From Halorubrum trapanicum (GTDB taxonomy: Archaea > Halobacteriota > Halobacteria > Halobacteriales > Haloferacaceae): 64,000 bases of DNA. The translations under genes were made by a program, and so were the position numbers. A model generated the notes under the pieces. The model was not told the DNA's origin, searched no databases, and saw only the letters and a program-made list of their open reading frames with translations. The stretch is taken from the NCBI RefSeq assembly GCF_017873555.1, contig NZ_JAGGKE010000002.1, positions 186,001 to 250,000 of the forward strand, written 5' to 3'. Each line of letters starts with the position of its first letter. Position 1 is the first letter of the stretch. Of this stretch, positions 8,229 to 16,393 are shown one piece after another.

Positions 8229-8810
8229 ATGACCGACGACGACGCCGTCGAAACGTTCTATACCGACGAACGCTGGCAGAACTGGCTCGACAGGCTGGCC
8301 GAAGAGGAGCTGGATCCCGAGAACGAGGACTCCGCGCGCCTCCTCTTGAACCTCCAAGACGACGCGGCGATCGCCGTGGTGAAGGTGCTCGCCGCGTTCG
8401 ACGAGGACCGCATCGACGAGGACCGCGCCGTCGAGGAGGTCCACGACATCCGCGACATCGTCCTCGACGACGTCGAGTTCGACGACGAGGACAAGGCGAT
8501 GCTGATCGACGGTGTCCAGACCTCGCTCGTCCCCGTCTTCTACGCGGCCGAGGAGTACGTCGTCGGCGGCGTCGTCGACGGCGACGTGAGCGAGTTCGTG
8601 CGCGCGGCCGCCGAGGCCGAGGAGGGCGACGACCTCGACGCCGCGCTCGGCTACGTCGTTCAGGCCGGCACCCGCGTCATCGACGGCGAGGCGCTCGACA
8701 TCGAACTCGTCGAGGACCTGGAGTACGGGCTGGTCTCCGAGTGGGTCAACGGGCTGGACTCCCTCCAGTCGGCCATCGAAGATCCGGAAGTCGTCGAAGA
8801 GGAGGACTGA
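8229..8810 (+). CDS. DUF2150 family protein
   Basis: About 193 residues from the ATG at 8229 (MTDDDAVETFYTDERWQNW); a TTG at 8202 in the same frame adds nine residues and is less likely. The protein is extremely acidic and all-helical in appearance, with conserved LLLNLQDDAAIAVVKVLAAF and ALGYVVQAGTRVIDGE segments. I recognise it as the haloarchaeal/euryarchaeal DUF2150 type, of unknown function. No transmembrane or catalytic motif is visible. It is followed 73 bp later by a DUF456 membrane gene on the same strand. Confidence 0.8.
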   Translation: MTDDDAVETFYTDERWQNWLDRLAEEELDPENEDSARLLLNLQDDAAIAVVKVLAAFDEDRIDEDRAVEEVHDIRDIVLDDVEFDDEDKAMLIDGVQTSLVPVFYAAEEYVVGGVVDGDVSEFVRAAAEAEEGDDLDAALGYVVQAGTRVIDGEALDIELVEDLEYGLVSEWVNGLDSLQSAIEDPEVVEEED

Positions 8811-8883
8811 CGGCGTCGGCGGATCCGCCCCCGCCGGGTCGATCGAGGTGAAGTGTTTTCAGCGCACGTAGCGTCCGGTCCGT

Positions 8884-9366
8884 ATGGTGACTCTCGCGGC
8901 CGGACTGGCGATCGCGCTGCTCGTCGTCTGGACGGCCAGCTCGTTCGTCCCGCTCGTGCCGGGCGGCGCCCTCGCGGCGTTGACCGTCGTCGGCTACGCG
9001 TACACCACCGGGTTCGCGGAACCGAGTCTCGTCGTGCTGGTCGCGCTCGTTCTCGTCTCGCTTTTGGCCTCCGCCGCGGACCTCGCGTCGGGAATGGTCT
9101 CCGGGCGGCTCGGCGGTGCCTCCACCCGGACCGTCGTCGTCGGGACGCTGGTGGGGATCGCCCTCTTGATCCCGCTCGGCCCGATCGGCATCGTCGTCGG
9201 GCTGGGCGGCACCGTCTTCCTCGCCGCGCTGAACGAACACGACGGCGACACGCGCGAGGCCGCTCGGCAGGCGGCCTACGCGGTGGTCGGCGCCCTCGCC
9301 AGCGCGTTCGTCCAGGCCGCCCTGCTCGCCGGCGTCACGGTCGCGTTCGCTGTCGCCGTGCTGTAA
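8884..9366 (+). CDS. DUF456 membrane protein
   Basis: A 160-residue integral membrane protein with about four to five hydrophobic segments (residues 4-20, 22-40, 45-60, 85-112 and 136-158). The Gly-rich hallmark of DUF456, with PLGPIGIVVGLGGTVFLAAL, is around residues 98-117. Function is unknown; some members have been linked to membrane stress. It runs toward the DUF63 gene and ends 17 bp before that gene's stop, so the two transcripts converge with little room for a terminator. Confidence 0.85.
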   Translation: MVTLAAGLAIALLVVWTASSFVPLVPGGALAALTVVGYAYTTGFAEPSLVVLVALVLVSLLASAADLASGMVSGRLGGASTRTVVVGTLVGIALLIPLGPIGIVVGLGGTVFLAALNEHDGDTREAARQAAYAVVGALASAFVQAALLAGVTVAFAVAVL

Positions 9367-9383
9367 CGCCGTCCACCGACCCG

Positions 9384-10193
9384 TTAGGCCGCCACGGAGA
9401 ACAGGAGCAGGTTGTGCGCCGCCGGACCGAGACCCATCGCCGCGACGAACCCGAGGAGGAGATACCCCTCCGCCGGCGTCTCGCGGACGTACGCCGCGAA
9501 GAGCCAGACGACGGCGGTCGCGACCGCGAGCTTCACGAGGAGGAACAGCCATCCCTCGCCCAGCACCGGCACCGGCGGAATCGGGCCGAGTTCCAGGAGG
9601 ATCCGCGAGACGGGAGTGCGCTCGCCGAAGCCGAGCTGGGTCGTCCCGACCGCGGTCGAGACGCCGTCGAGCGCGTGGCCGAACACCGCGAGCGCGCCGA
9701 CCGCACCGGTGACCGCGGCCTCGGGGCGGAACCGCGTCAGGCCGACCCAGGCGGCGCCGGCGAGCGGAACGGTAAGCGCGAGCGCGACCGCCGACCAGCG
9801 CGCGCCGTCGGAGGAGATCCCGGTCCCGGCCGCGACCGCGACGACGGGAACGAGGAGGAGCGCGCCGGCGGCCGCGAGGGTCGTCGCGACGCGGTCCGGG
9901 CTGGCGGCGTCGGCGGCGAGCCACGCCGCGCCCGCCAGCGATCCGACCGTGAGGTAGACGGTCGGCGAGCCGGCGAGGGGGGAGAGCAGAGATGGGAGCG
10001 CGTCGACGACGTAGAGGACGTGAGCCGCGGAACCGAGCGCCATCCACGGGGCGAGCGCGAGCACGCGCCGGGCGGTGACTCCCGGCCGTCGGCGGCGGAG
10101 CGCGGCGACGACCCCGCCGGTCGCGAGCAGGACGACGAGGAGGTGCGGTGCGGGCGGCAGCGTCGTGCCCGCCGGGAGGAGACCGCCGACCAT
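9384..10193 (-). CDS. DUF63 family membrane protein
   Basis: A 269-residue membrane protein with seven to eight hydrophobic segments. The DUF63 signature region LAVFGHALDGVSTAVG, near residue 175, and the segment AHNLLLFSVA at the C-terminus are present. Its ATG shares one base with the stop codon of the upstream universal stress protein (TGATG at 10191-10195), so the two are translationally coupled. Function unknown in all archaea. The link with a UspA-type partner suggests a membrane stress role, which is inference. Confidence 0.86.
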   Translation of the reverse strand: MVGGLLPAGTTLPPAPHLLVVLLATGGVVAALRRRRPGVTARRVLALAPWMALGSAAHVLYVVDALPSLLSPLAGSPTVYLTVGSLAGAAWLAADAASPDRVATTLAAAGALLLVPVVAVAAGTGISSDGARWSAVALALTVPLAGAAWVGLTRFRPEAAVTGAVGALAVFGHALDGVSTAVGTTQLGFGERTPVSRILLELGPIPPVPVLGEGWLFLLVKLAVATAVVWLFAAYVRETPAEGYLLLGFVAAMGLGPAAHNLLLFSVAA

Positions 10194-10642
10194 CAGACGG
10201 ACAGCACGGGCTGGCTCGCGTACAGGAGGACGTACTCCGCGGCCTTTCCGAGCACCTCGCCGGGATCGCCGGAGACCGGCTCGCGCGGGACGACGATGAA
10301 GTCGGACTCCAGCTCCTCGGCGGTGTCGAGGACGACGCTCCCGGGGTGGACGGTCTTGACCGACGTGGAGAAGCCGTACGCGATGGAGTTGCTGTGGGTC
10401 ACCCCGGCGGCCTCCGCGCGGCGGGCGACGGAGTCGGTGAACGCCTCGGAGTCGTCGGCCACGTCGCTCTCGTCGACCACGCCGTGGTCGATGGCGCGGA
10501 CGACCTCCTCGTCGAGCACGTACAACGCGTGGACGCCCGCGTCGTACTCCGCCGCGAGCGCGATGGAGTAATCGACCGCCTCGTGTGACTCCTCGCTGCC
10601 GTCGACGGCGGCGAGGACGAGGTCGATGTCGAGATCGGTCAT
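10193..10642 (-). CDS. Universal stress protein (UspA fold)
   Basis: A 149-residue UspA-type protein from the ATG at 10642 (MTDLDIDLVLAAVDGSEES). The first strand and loop (VLAAVDGS) and the ALYVLDEEV region are typical. The C-terminal ATP-binding signature GxxGx9GS is degenerate: it reads SGDPGEVLGKAAEYVLLY, keeping Gly spacing but with KAAEYV in place of SVAEYV. It may or may not bind ATP. The stop overlaps the start of the DUF63 gene by one base. The start at 10642 fits a short upstream gap of ~150 bp to the Dam-type methylase stop. Confidence 0.88.
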   Translation of the reverse strand: MTDLDIDLVLAAVDGSEESHEAVDYSIALAAEYDAGVHALYVLDEEVVRAIDHGVVDESDVADDSEAFTDSVARRAEAAGVTHSNSIAYGFSTSVKTVHPGSVVLDTAEELESDFIVVPREPVSGDPGEVLGKAAEYVLLYASQPVLSV

Positions 10643-10797
10643 ACCCGGGTCGTCGGCGGGGAAGGTCAAAAAGCCCGCCCCAACGCCGCGGTCCGAGGGA
10701 CGGAATCCGGCGACCGCGACCGCGGTCCGACGGGCGTCGCCGGTCGGCGACCGCGACCGCGGTCCGACGGGACCAACCGGTCGCCGCCGGCGGCGCG

Positions 10798-11718
10798 TCA
10801 GAACCGGGACAGCTCTCGCTGGCCCCCCTCTCGGCGCTCTGTCGGGGGGACGTTGGTCGCGACGATCTCGTCGACGGCGTCGCGGTTGCCGGCGTCGCTG
10901 TTGATCGCCCGCGTCGCGTCCTCGCGGTCGACCCTGAACCCCGCCTCGGCGTACGCGTCGTACATCACGCCGCTGTTCGAGAGGACGACCCACACCCCGG
11001 CGTCGTCGAGTTCGCCGGCGGCGTCGAGCAGGCGCCGCTGGTCCTCCCGGTCGAACCCGGACGCGCTGTACTCGTTGAAGTTCGCGGTCGCGCTCATCGG
11101 CTCGTAGGGCGGGTCGAAGTAGACGAGATCGCCCGGCTCCGCGGCGTCGAGGACGTACGCGAAATCCCCGTTGCGAATCTCGGCGTCGGCGAGCAGGTCG
11201 CTCGCGCGCCGGATCCGGTCGCGCTGGACCCAGTCGGGATCGGCGTACCGGCCGACCGGGACGTTGAACCCGCCGTCGGCGTTCTCGCGGTAGAGACCGT
11301 TGTAGCAGGTGCGGTTGAGGTACAAGAGGAGCGCGGCCTCCTCCAGCGGGTCGAACTCGCCCTCGTACGGGCGGCGGTTGAACCGCGCGCGCTGCTGGTA
11401 GTAGTAGGCGTCGACGGCCCGGCCGCGAGCGGTCTCCTCGGCGTACGGGAGGCTCGGATCCGGGTCGCTCTCGGGGTCGGCGAACTCGGCGAGCCTGGCG
11501 ATCAGCTCGTCGGGGCGGTCGCGGACCTGCTCGTAGAAGTTCACGAGCCGCGGGTTCGCGTCGTTGACCGTCGCGCGGGCGGGTTCCAGATCGAAGAAGA
11601 CGGCGCCGCCGCCGACGAACGGCTCGTGGTACCGACCGAACTCGGGCGGGAACCGAGCGTACAGCTCGTCGAGCAGCTGTCGCTTCCCGCCGGCCCACTT
11701 CAGGATCGGCTCGGCCAT
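10798..11718 (-). CDS. DNA adenine methylase, Dam/D12 class
   Basis: A 306-residue N6-adenine methyltransferase that transfers methyl from S-adenosylmethionine to DNA adenine. Residues 7-15 (KWAGGKRQL) and 32-41 (EPFVGGGAV) form the AdoMet site, and DPPY at 202-205 is the catalytic motif IV. The D12-class target-recognition region lies between. The start is the ATG at 11718 (MAEPILKWAGG); an upstream in-frame ATG at 11748 is less likely. No cognate restriction enzyme gene is adjacent, so it looks like an orphan methylase of the kind widespread in haloarchaea, possibly giving housekeeping or anti-restriction methylation. Confidence 0.93.
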   Translation of the reverse strand: MAEPILKWAGGKRQLLDELYARFPPEFGRYHEPFVGGGAVFFDLEPARATVNDANPRLVNFYEQVRDRPDELIARLAEFADPESDPDPSLPYAEETARGRAVDAYYYQQRARFNRRPYEGEFDPLEEAALLLYLNRTCYNGLYRENADGGFNVPVGRYADPDWVQRDRIRRASDLLADAEIRNGDFAYVLDAAEPGDLVYFDPPYEPMSATANFNEYSASGFDREDQRRLLDAAGELDDAGVWVVLSNSGVMYDAYAEAGFRVDREDATRAINSDAGNRDAVDEIVATNVPPTERREGGQRELSRF

Positions 11719-11823
11719 CGCTGTCGGGTGTCGCCCGCGCCCGGGCATAAACGTCCCGGGCCGCGACCGCCGCCGCGCTTCCGCCCGTCGCTCCGGGCCG
11801 TCGCTGCCCGTGCGGCCGGCCGG

Positions 11824-12123
11824 TCAGTCGTCGGCCGGCTCCGACTCCGGCAGCGGGAGGTCGTCGACGTGGGCCGCGGCCTCCTCGAAGTTCGGGCCGG
11901 GCTCGATGGTGCCGGCCTCCCGGTCCCACTCGATGTAGCCGGCCTCCTCGAGGGCCGGGAGGTGCGTTTCGCGGAGCTCGGCCGCGATCTCCTCGGCCCG
12001 CCCGCGAACGCGCAGATCCACGACCGCCTCGACGGTGCCGTCCGCGAGACCGGCGACCACGCGCCTGCGTTCCGGCGCCGCGACGGCGACCGCTGGATCG
12101 GTGGTGCGAGTGTCGAGTGTCAT
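11824..12123 (-). CDS. Small HTH protein (DUF7344-like)
   Basis: A 99-residue protein from the ATG at 12123 (MTLDTRTTDP). The core, AVAAPERRRVVAGLADG followed by AAELRETHLPALEEAGYIEW, has the shape of a haloarchaeal one-domain winged helix with an acidic C-terminal tail. Family members are small transcription regulators or HalX-linked partners. It lies in the same direction as, and 106 bp upstream of, the methylase gene, but no operon link is evident. Confidence 0.72.
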   Translation of the reverse strand: MTLDTRTTDPAVAVAAPERRRVVAGLADGTVEAVVDLRVRGRAEEIAAELRETHLPALEEAGYIEWDREAGTIEPGPNFEEAAAHVDDLPLPESEPADD

Positions 12124-12459
12124 CGTGTGTCTGTCCGTAACTACGAGAGGTATCGAATCGAAATAAAAGCACCGGCGAGCGGGAGCGGCGCCCGTGCTCG
12201 TCGACGACCGTACGCGGAGTCGAGACGCGACCGCGACCGCCACGTCCGCCCTCCGAAATCCCCGGGAACCGGAGGCGATCGGTGACATGCTCGGCGTAAG
12301 TCACAGAATTATGAGACGTATACCAACGAGTGTCATGGTACACCTTACACCCCATTAACAACCGTTTTAGAACCTCTGATAGATAGTGGTGTGGTACCAA
12401 TTCTCAGAACCTATTTGAGAAGTGAAAGGTTTTAGTCGTCGGAGTTCGTACGGAGTAGT
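12124..12459. other. Intergenic region, AT-rich control segment
   Basis: A gene-free 336-bp region between divergent genes. From about 12300 it becomes AT-rich and includes two palindromic patches (GGTGTGGTACCAATTC and GTCATGGTACACC) and a string of possible TATA boxes. This is probably the promoter of both the small HTH gene and the membrane gene at 12460. No RNA gene is recognised. Confidence 0.4.
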
Positions 12460-12747
12460 ATGTACCAAGGCTCCATCACCTCGGCCGAGCAGCACCGACC
12501 CGTCGGCTCCGAGTCGCCGCCTGCCGGCCGCTCGCCGCTGGGGACGCTCCTGTACCTGGCGCTCGTCGTCGTTCCGTTCGTCGCGTTCGCGTACCCCGTG
12601 GCCACCGTCGCGCTGTTGACCGGCACCGTCGCGCTCGCCGTCCTCTCGCGGTCCGTCCTGCGGACCCTGCGACGGCGCAGCGGCCGGGTCCAGACGCTCA
12701 CGCTCCCCGGACTGGGCACCGTCGAGTACCGTATCACGACGAACTAA
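12460..12747 (+). CDS. Small membrane protein, unknown
   Basis: A 95-residue protein starting at the ATG at 12460 (MYQGSITSAEQH), with two adjacent hydrophobic segments at about residues 27-48 and 48-66 and a basic C-terminal tail (RTLRRRSGRVQ). No conserved motif is recognised. It has its own AT-rich upstream region, so expression is likely separate. It is followed by a convergent oxidoreductase gene. Confidence 0.55.
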   Translation: MYQGSITSAEQHRPVGSESPPAGRSPLGTLLYLALVVVPFVAFAYPVATVALLTGTVALAVLSRSVLRTLRRRSGRVQTLTLPGLGTVEYRITTN

Positions 12748-12853
12748 CCGCGCGAGTATCCGGTCTCCGGCCGGAACGTCGCCGAACCGCTCTCCGAAAC
12801 AGATCCGTTCTTTCGACGGCGACGAAGCAAACCGCGGCGTCGCGGCCGTTCTT

Positions 12854-13960
12854 TTAAGTCCGATACGCGACGCGTTCGCCGACGTCGAGTCCGTTCGCGA
12901 GCGCGGCGTGGAGTCGTCCCTCGCCCGCGACCCAGTCGCCGAGGAGGTACAGCCCCGCGTCGCGCGCCGAGTCGACCGGTCCGCGGTCGACGCCGCCCTC
13001 GGGGAGCGCGTAGCGCCACCCCTGGTGGTCGGTCCACGCGGGGTCGGCCAGCCGCTCGTCGCCGACGATGTCGGCGGCGTGGTCCGCGAGCGCGGCGGCG
13101 TTCTCGACCGGGTCGTCGTCGTAGCGCGCCGCCGACCACGCGTCGTTCGCCTGAACGACCAGCAGCGTCTCCCCCTCGGGAACGTGGCCGGCCTTACACT
13201 CCTCGCGGGAGATCCAGCCGACCGCGTGCTCCTTGTCGGTGTTGACGAGCGCGTAGTAGGGGACGTCGAGCGCGAACGGGTAGCGCAACACCGCGGTCCA
13301 GACGCTGCCGTACTCGACTTCCCCGACCGCCTCGACGAGCGTCTCGCGGAGCGGGTCGTCCCACTCGGCCGTCCGGAGCAGTTCGGCGGTCTGCGGGGCC
13401 GGCGGATTCAGGAGTAGTACGTCGAACGGACCGTGCGTCTCGCCGTCGGCGTCGTCGAGTTCCCACCGACCGTCGTCGCCGCCACCGTCCGCTGCGCCGC
13501 CGCCTCCACCCGGACCGTCGATCCGCCGAACCGTCTCGACGCGAGTCCGCCGGTGAACGGCCGCGTCGGTGCGGCCGAACAGGCGCTTCGCGATCTGGGT
13601 GAGACCCCGCCGGTAGCTCCACTTGTGTTCGTCGGCGTCGCGGCCGGGAGACACCGCCCCGTCGGCTTCGAAGGTGTACACCGGGTCCGTCACGTCGACG
13701 AGCCCCTCGTCGTCGAGCGTCTCGGTGATCAGTTCGACGACGCGGTCGTCGTCGCTTTTCAGGTAGTTCGCCCCGTAGTCGTACGTGAGTTCGTCGCGGC
13801 GGCGGGTCGCCGCGCGCCCGCAGAGACCGCCGGACTTCTCCAGCACGGTCACGTCCGCGTCGGGCACGGCCCCGTCGACCACGAACGCCGCCGCGGCCGC
13901 CCCCGCGCCCGCACCAACGATGCCTACGTCTGTCACACCGATCGTTGCGGTCCGATCCAC
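12854..13960 (-). CDS. FAD-dependent oxidoreductase, renalase-like
   Basis: A 368-residue flavoprotein with an N-terminal Rossmann FAD-binding motif (VGIVGAGAGAAAAAF, residues 12-26) and the LEKSGGLCGRAATRR segment typical of amine-oxidase-like proteins. The C-terminal domain ends with GLYLLGDWVAGEGRLHAALAN, the FAD-binding closing motif. Renalase-like enzymes oxidise dihydronicotinamide isomers or amines; the substrate here is unknown. A Gly/Asp-rich loop (GGGGGAADGGGDDGRW) around residue 155 is a lineage-specific insertion. Confidence 0.85.
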   Translation of the reverse strand: MDRTATIGVTDVGIVGAGAGAAAAAFVVDGAVPDADVTVLEKSGGLCGRAATRRRDELTYDYGANYLKSDDDRVVELITETLDDEGLVDVTDPVYTFEADGAVSPGRDADEHKWSYRRGLTQIAKRLFGRTDAAVHRRTRVETVRRIDGPGGGGGAADGGGDDGRWELDDADGETHGPFDVLLLNPPAPQTAELLRTAEWDDPLRETLVEAVGEVEYGSVWTAVLRYPFALDVPYYALVNTDKEHAVGWISREECKAGHVPEGETLLVVQANDAWSAARYDDDPVENAAALADHAADIVGDERLADPAWTDHQGWRYALPEGGVDRGPVDSARDAGLYLLGDWVAGEGRLHAALANGLDVGERVAYRT

Positions 13961-14283
13961 TTAATCGGTCGCGTGCGGTTCCGCGTCGGACGAGCGACCG
14001 TTCCGGTGGTCGGTTCGTTCGAACCTCGAGGTTCCCTCGAGCGCGAATCGATCCCGAACAATGGCCGTAATAGAACACCTAATACATGACCCCATAGAAA
14101 TGAATCTTCCCCACACGTCTGGTTCGTATTATGGGCACTCTTTTGTAAAATACTCGGAGTTGATGCGATGTCAGTCAATGAAGTCGAGTAAATCTGTGTG
14201 GACGATCGATCAGACGGGTGGATTCTCGAACGCGGACCGCCGGCTCGCCCGGTCTCGGAGCGATACGCCGCCGTCGACCGGGG
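13961..14283. other. Intergenic region upstream of lactate permease
   Basis: No gene is seen in this 323-bp stretch. Its middle third (14050-14180) is AT-rich compared with its surroundings, with candidate TATA elements (ACCTAATACATGACC, GTAAAATACTC). It is the likely promoter and control region for the divergent oxidoreductase and lactate permease. No clear operator palindrome was identified. Confidence 0.4.
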
Positions 14284-15993
14284 GTGTCCGCCTTGCTGCC
14301 AGTTAACGCGACGTACGCCGCGCTAGCGCTGTTGCCGCTGGCACTGCTGCTTTTCACGCTCGTTGTGCTGCGCTGGCGGGCCCACGAGGCCGCGTCGGTC
14401 GGGATGTTCGCGGCGGCCGGCGTCGCGGTGGTGGCGTACGGCCTGCCGGCCGAGGCGCTGTCGGTCGCGAGCGCGAAGGGAGTGTGGGACGCGGTGTTCG
14501 TCCTCTACGTCATCCTCCCCGCGCTCGTGTTCTATCACGTGATCGACCGGGCCGACGGGTTCGAGGCGCTCCGCACCCGGATCACGGCGTTCACCGACAA
14601 CGAGCTGTTCCTCGTGTTGGCGTTCGGCTGGGTGTTCGTCTCGTTCATGCAGTCAATCTCCGGGTTCGGGACGCCCATCGTCGTGGTGGCACCGCTGCTG
14701 CTGGCGCTCGGCGTGAAGCCGGTGTACTCGGTCGCGATCCCGCTCATCGGCCACGCGTGGGCGAACACCTTCGGCACGCTCGGCGTCGCGTGGCTGGCGC
14801 TGGTACAGGTCACGGAGATGCAAAGCGTCGCGGTCACGGCGCTCGCGCTCGGCGTCCTGCTGTGGATCCCCAACCTCGTCGCCGGGTTCTCGATCGCCTG
14901 GATCTACGGCCGGATGGAGGCGGTGCGGTACGCCGCCCCGATGATCCTGATCGTCTCGCTCATCCACGGCGGCGGCCAGCTGGCCGCGGTGACCGTCATC
15001 CCGCCGGAGTTCGCGAACTTCTTCGCGGCGACGGTGGGGCTGCTCGCGCTCGCGCCGCTCGCGGCGTGGGACCGGTACGCCAGCGCGACCGACGCGATCG
15101 AAAAGCGGCTCGTGATGACAGAGGGCCTGACTCCCGCCGCCGACGGCGACGGGACCGGGGCGGTCGCCGACGGCGGCGTGGCGACGGCCGCCGACGCGGC
15201 CGCGCCCGACGACGACCTGATGAGCCTGCCGCTCGCCGCGCTGCCGTTCGCGGTACTCGCCGCGATCGCGCTCGTCACCGCCGTCGTCACCCCGCTCGGC
15301 GACGCGCTCGGGAGCCTCCAGGTCGGCCTGAGCTTCCCCGAGATCGCGACGGGACTCGGCGTCGTGACCGAGGCGGCCGCGCCGTACGACCCCTTCGCGC
15401 CGCTGACGCACCCGGGCACCTTCCTGCTGGCGAGCGCCCTCGTCGCCTTCCTCGTCTACCGTCGGAAGGGGCACTACGAGGCGGCCGCAGATCGGGCCGA
15501 CGAGCCGCGGACCGGCTTCTCGCGGGCCGTGTTGGCGACGGCGATCCCGGCGTCGATCGCGGTCGTCTCCTTCCTCGTGATGGCGAAGGTGATGGACCAC
15601 AGCGGCCAGGTGCTCGTCCTCGCCGAGAGCGTCGCGAGCGTCGCGACGACGAACACCTACGGGTTCCTCTCGCCGCTCATCGGGTCGCTCGGCGCGTTCA
15701 TGACGTCGAGCAACACGGCGTCGAACATCCTCTTCGGCGGTCTCCAACAGCAGACCGCCGCGCAGCTCGGCGGGCTCTCCGAGCCGCTGATCCTGGCCGG
15801 GCAGAGCGCGGGCGGCGCGATCGGGAACGCGATCTCGCCCGGCAACGTCATCCTCGGGACGACCGCGGCCGGGATAGTCGGTCGCGAAGGCGACGTGCTC
15901 CGCGTGACGATCCCGTGGGTCGCCGCGGTCGGCGCGCTCGTCGGACTCGCAATCGTCTCGCTGAACGCCGCCGGACTGCTGGGGGTGGCCTGA
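14284..15993 (+). CDS. lctP: L-lactate permease
   Basis: A 569-residue LctP-family transporter that imports L-lactate (and probably glycolate) with protons. The GTG at 14284 (VSALLPVNATYAALALLPLA) puts the first membrane helix at the start and fits the family; an ORF from 14218 adds a non-conserved Arg-rich tail. At least 12 hydrophobic segments are visible, with the conserved SISGFGTPIVVVAPLL region near residue 125 and TSSNTASNILFGGLQ near 475. The central acidic loop (about residues 285-310) is an expanded halophilic linker. A 60-residue membrane protein follows after a 1-nt gap. Confidence 0.93.
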   Translation: MSALLPVNATYAALALLPLALLLFTLVVLRWRAHEAASVGMFAAAGVAVVAYGLPAEALSVASAKGVWDAVFVLYVILPALVFYHVIDRADGFEALRTRITAFTDNELFLVLAFGWVFVSFMQSISGFGTPIVVVAPLLLALGVKPVYSVAIPLIGHAWANTFGTLGVAWLALVQVTEMQSVAVTALALGVLLWIPNLVAGFSIAWIYGRMEAVRYAAPMILIVSLIHGGGQLAAVTVIPPEFANFFAATVGLLALAPLAAWDRYASATDAIEKRLVMTEGLTPAADGDGTGAVADGGVATAADAAAPDDDLMSLPLAALPFAVLAAIALVTAVVTPLGDALGSLQVGLSFPEIATGLGVVTEAAAPYDPFAPLTHPGTFLLASALVAFLVYRRKGHYEAAADRADEPRTGFSRAVLATAIPASIAVVSFLVMAKVMDHSGQVLVLAESVASVATTNTYGFLSPLIGSLGAFMTSSNTASNILFGGLQQQTAAQLGGLSEPLILAGQSAGGAIGNAISPGNVILGTTAAGIVGREGDVLRVTIPWVAAVGALVGLAIVSLNAAGLLGVA

Positions 15994-15994
15994 G

Positions 15995-16177
15995 ATGAGC
16001 GTCCTGCGCCGGTACACGCTGGCGTTTCTCCTCATGGCGCTGTCGCTGCCGCTGATCAGCTACGGCGCGTCGGCGGGGACGGTCGTCGCGTGGGCCGCGG
16101 GGCTCGCGATGCTGTTCGGCGGCGGGCTCGTTCCACCGGCGGTACGGTTCGCGGCCGAGGATCCGGACGCGATCTGA
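15995..16177 (+). CDS. Small membrane protein coupled to lactate permease
   Basis: A 60-residue protein starting at an ATG one base after the permease stop, so the two are almost certainly cotranscribed and probably translationally coupled. It has two predicted membrane helices (LAFLLMALSLPLISYGA and VVAWAAGLAMLFGGGL). No known family recalled. The tight linkage suggests an accessory subunit or stabiliser of the permease, which is inference only. Confidence 0.7.
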   Translation: MSVLRRYTLAFLLMALSLPLISYGASAGTVVAWAAGLAMLFGGGLVPPAVRFAAEDPDAI

Positions 16178-16393
16178 GCCGCGCGCCTCGTCGTCCGGCC
16201 CGTCGCGTGCGGTTCGGACCGCACCGTCGCGGTCGAAGCAAGAACGACCGCAACGACGCGTTTTAGTCGAGTGGAGCGACGAGTAGGGACACGAAGCCAC
16301 GACTGCGGGCCGACCGCGCCGCGCGTCGACCTCGCAACCGCAGATCGAACGGACACATGACACGGACCAACAGCACGCGGCCGACGAACGACG
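16178..16393. other. Intergenic gap before MFS gene
   Basis: A 216-bp gap between the two-gene lactate unit and the MFS transporter. TTTTAGTCG at 16261-16269 could be a TATA-like element for the next gene, but nothing else is recognised. Confidence 0.3.

Noticed and set aside
8853-10571. 572-residue open frame on the plus strand
   Set aside because: Overlaps DUF456, DUF63 and the UspA gene and has Arg/Asp-rich composition of a shadow frame.
10643-12400. Extension of the UspA gene to 12400
   Set aside because: It would run through the Dam-type methylase and HTH genes in another frame; the ATG at 10642 fits the Usp family.
14653-16035. 460-residue open frame antisense to the lactate permease
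   Set aside because: Arg-rich shadow frame; the permease is a clear family member.
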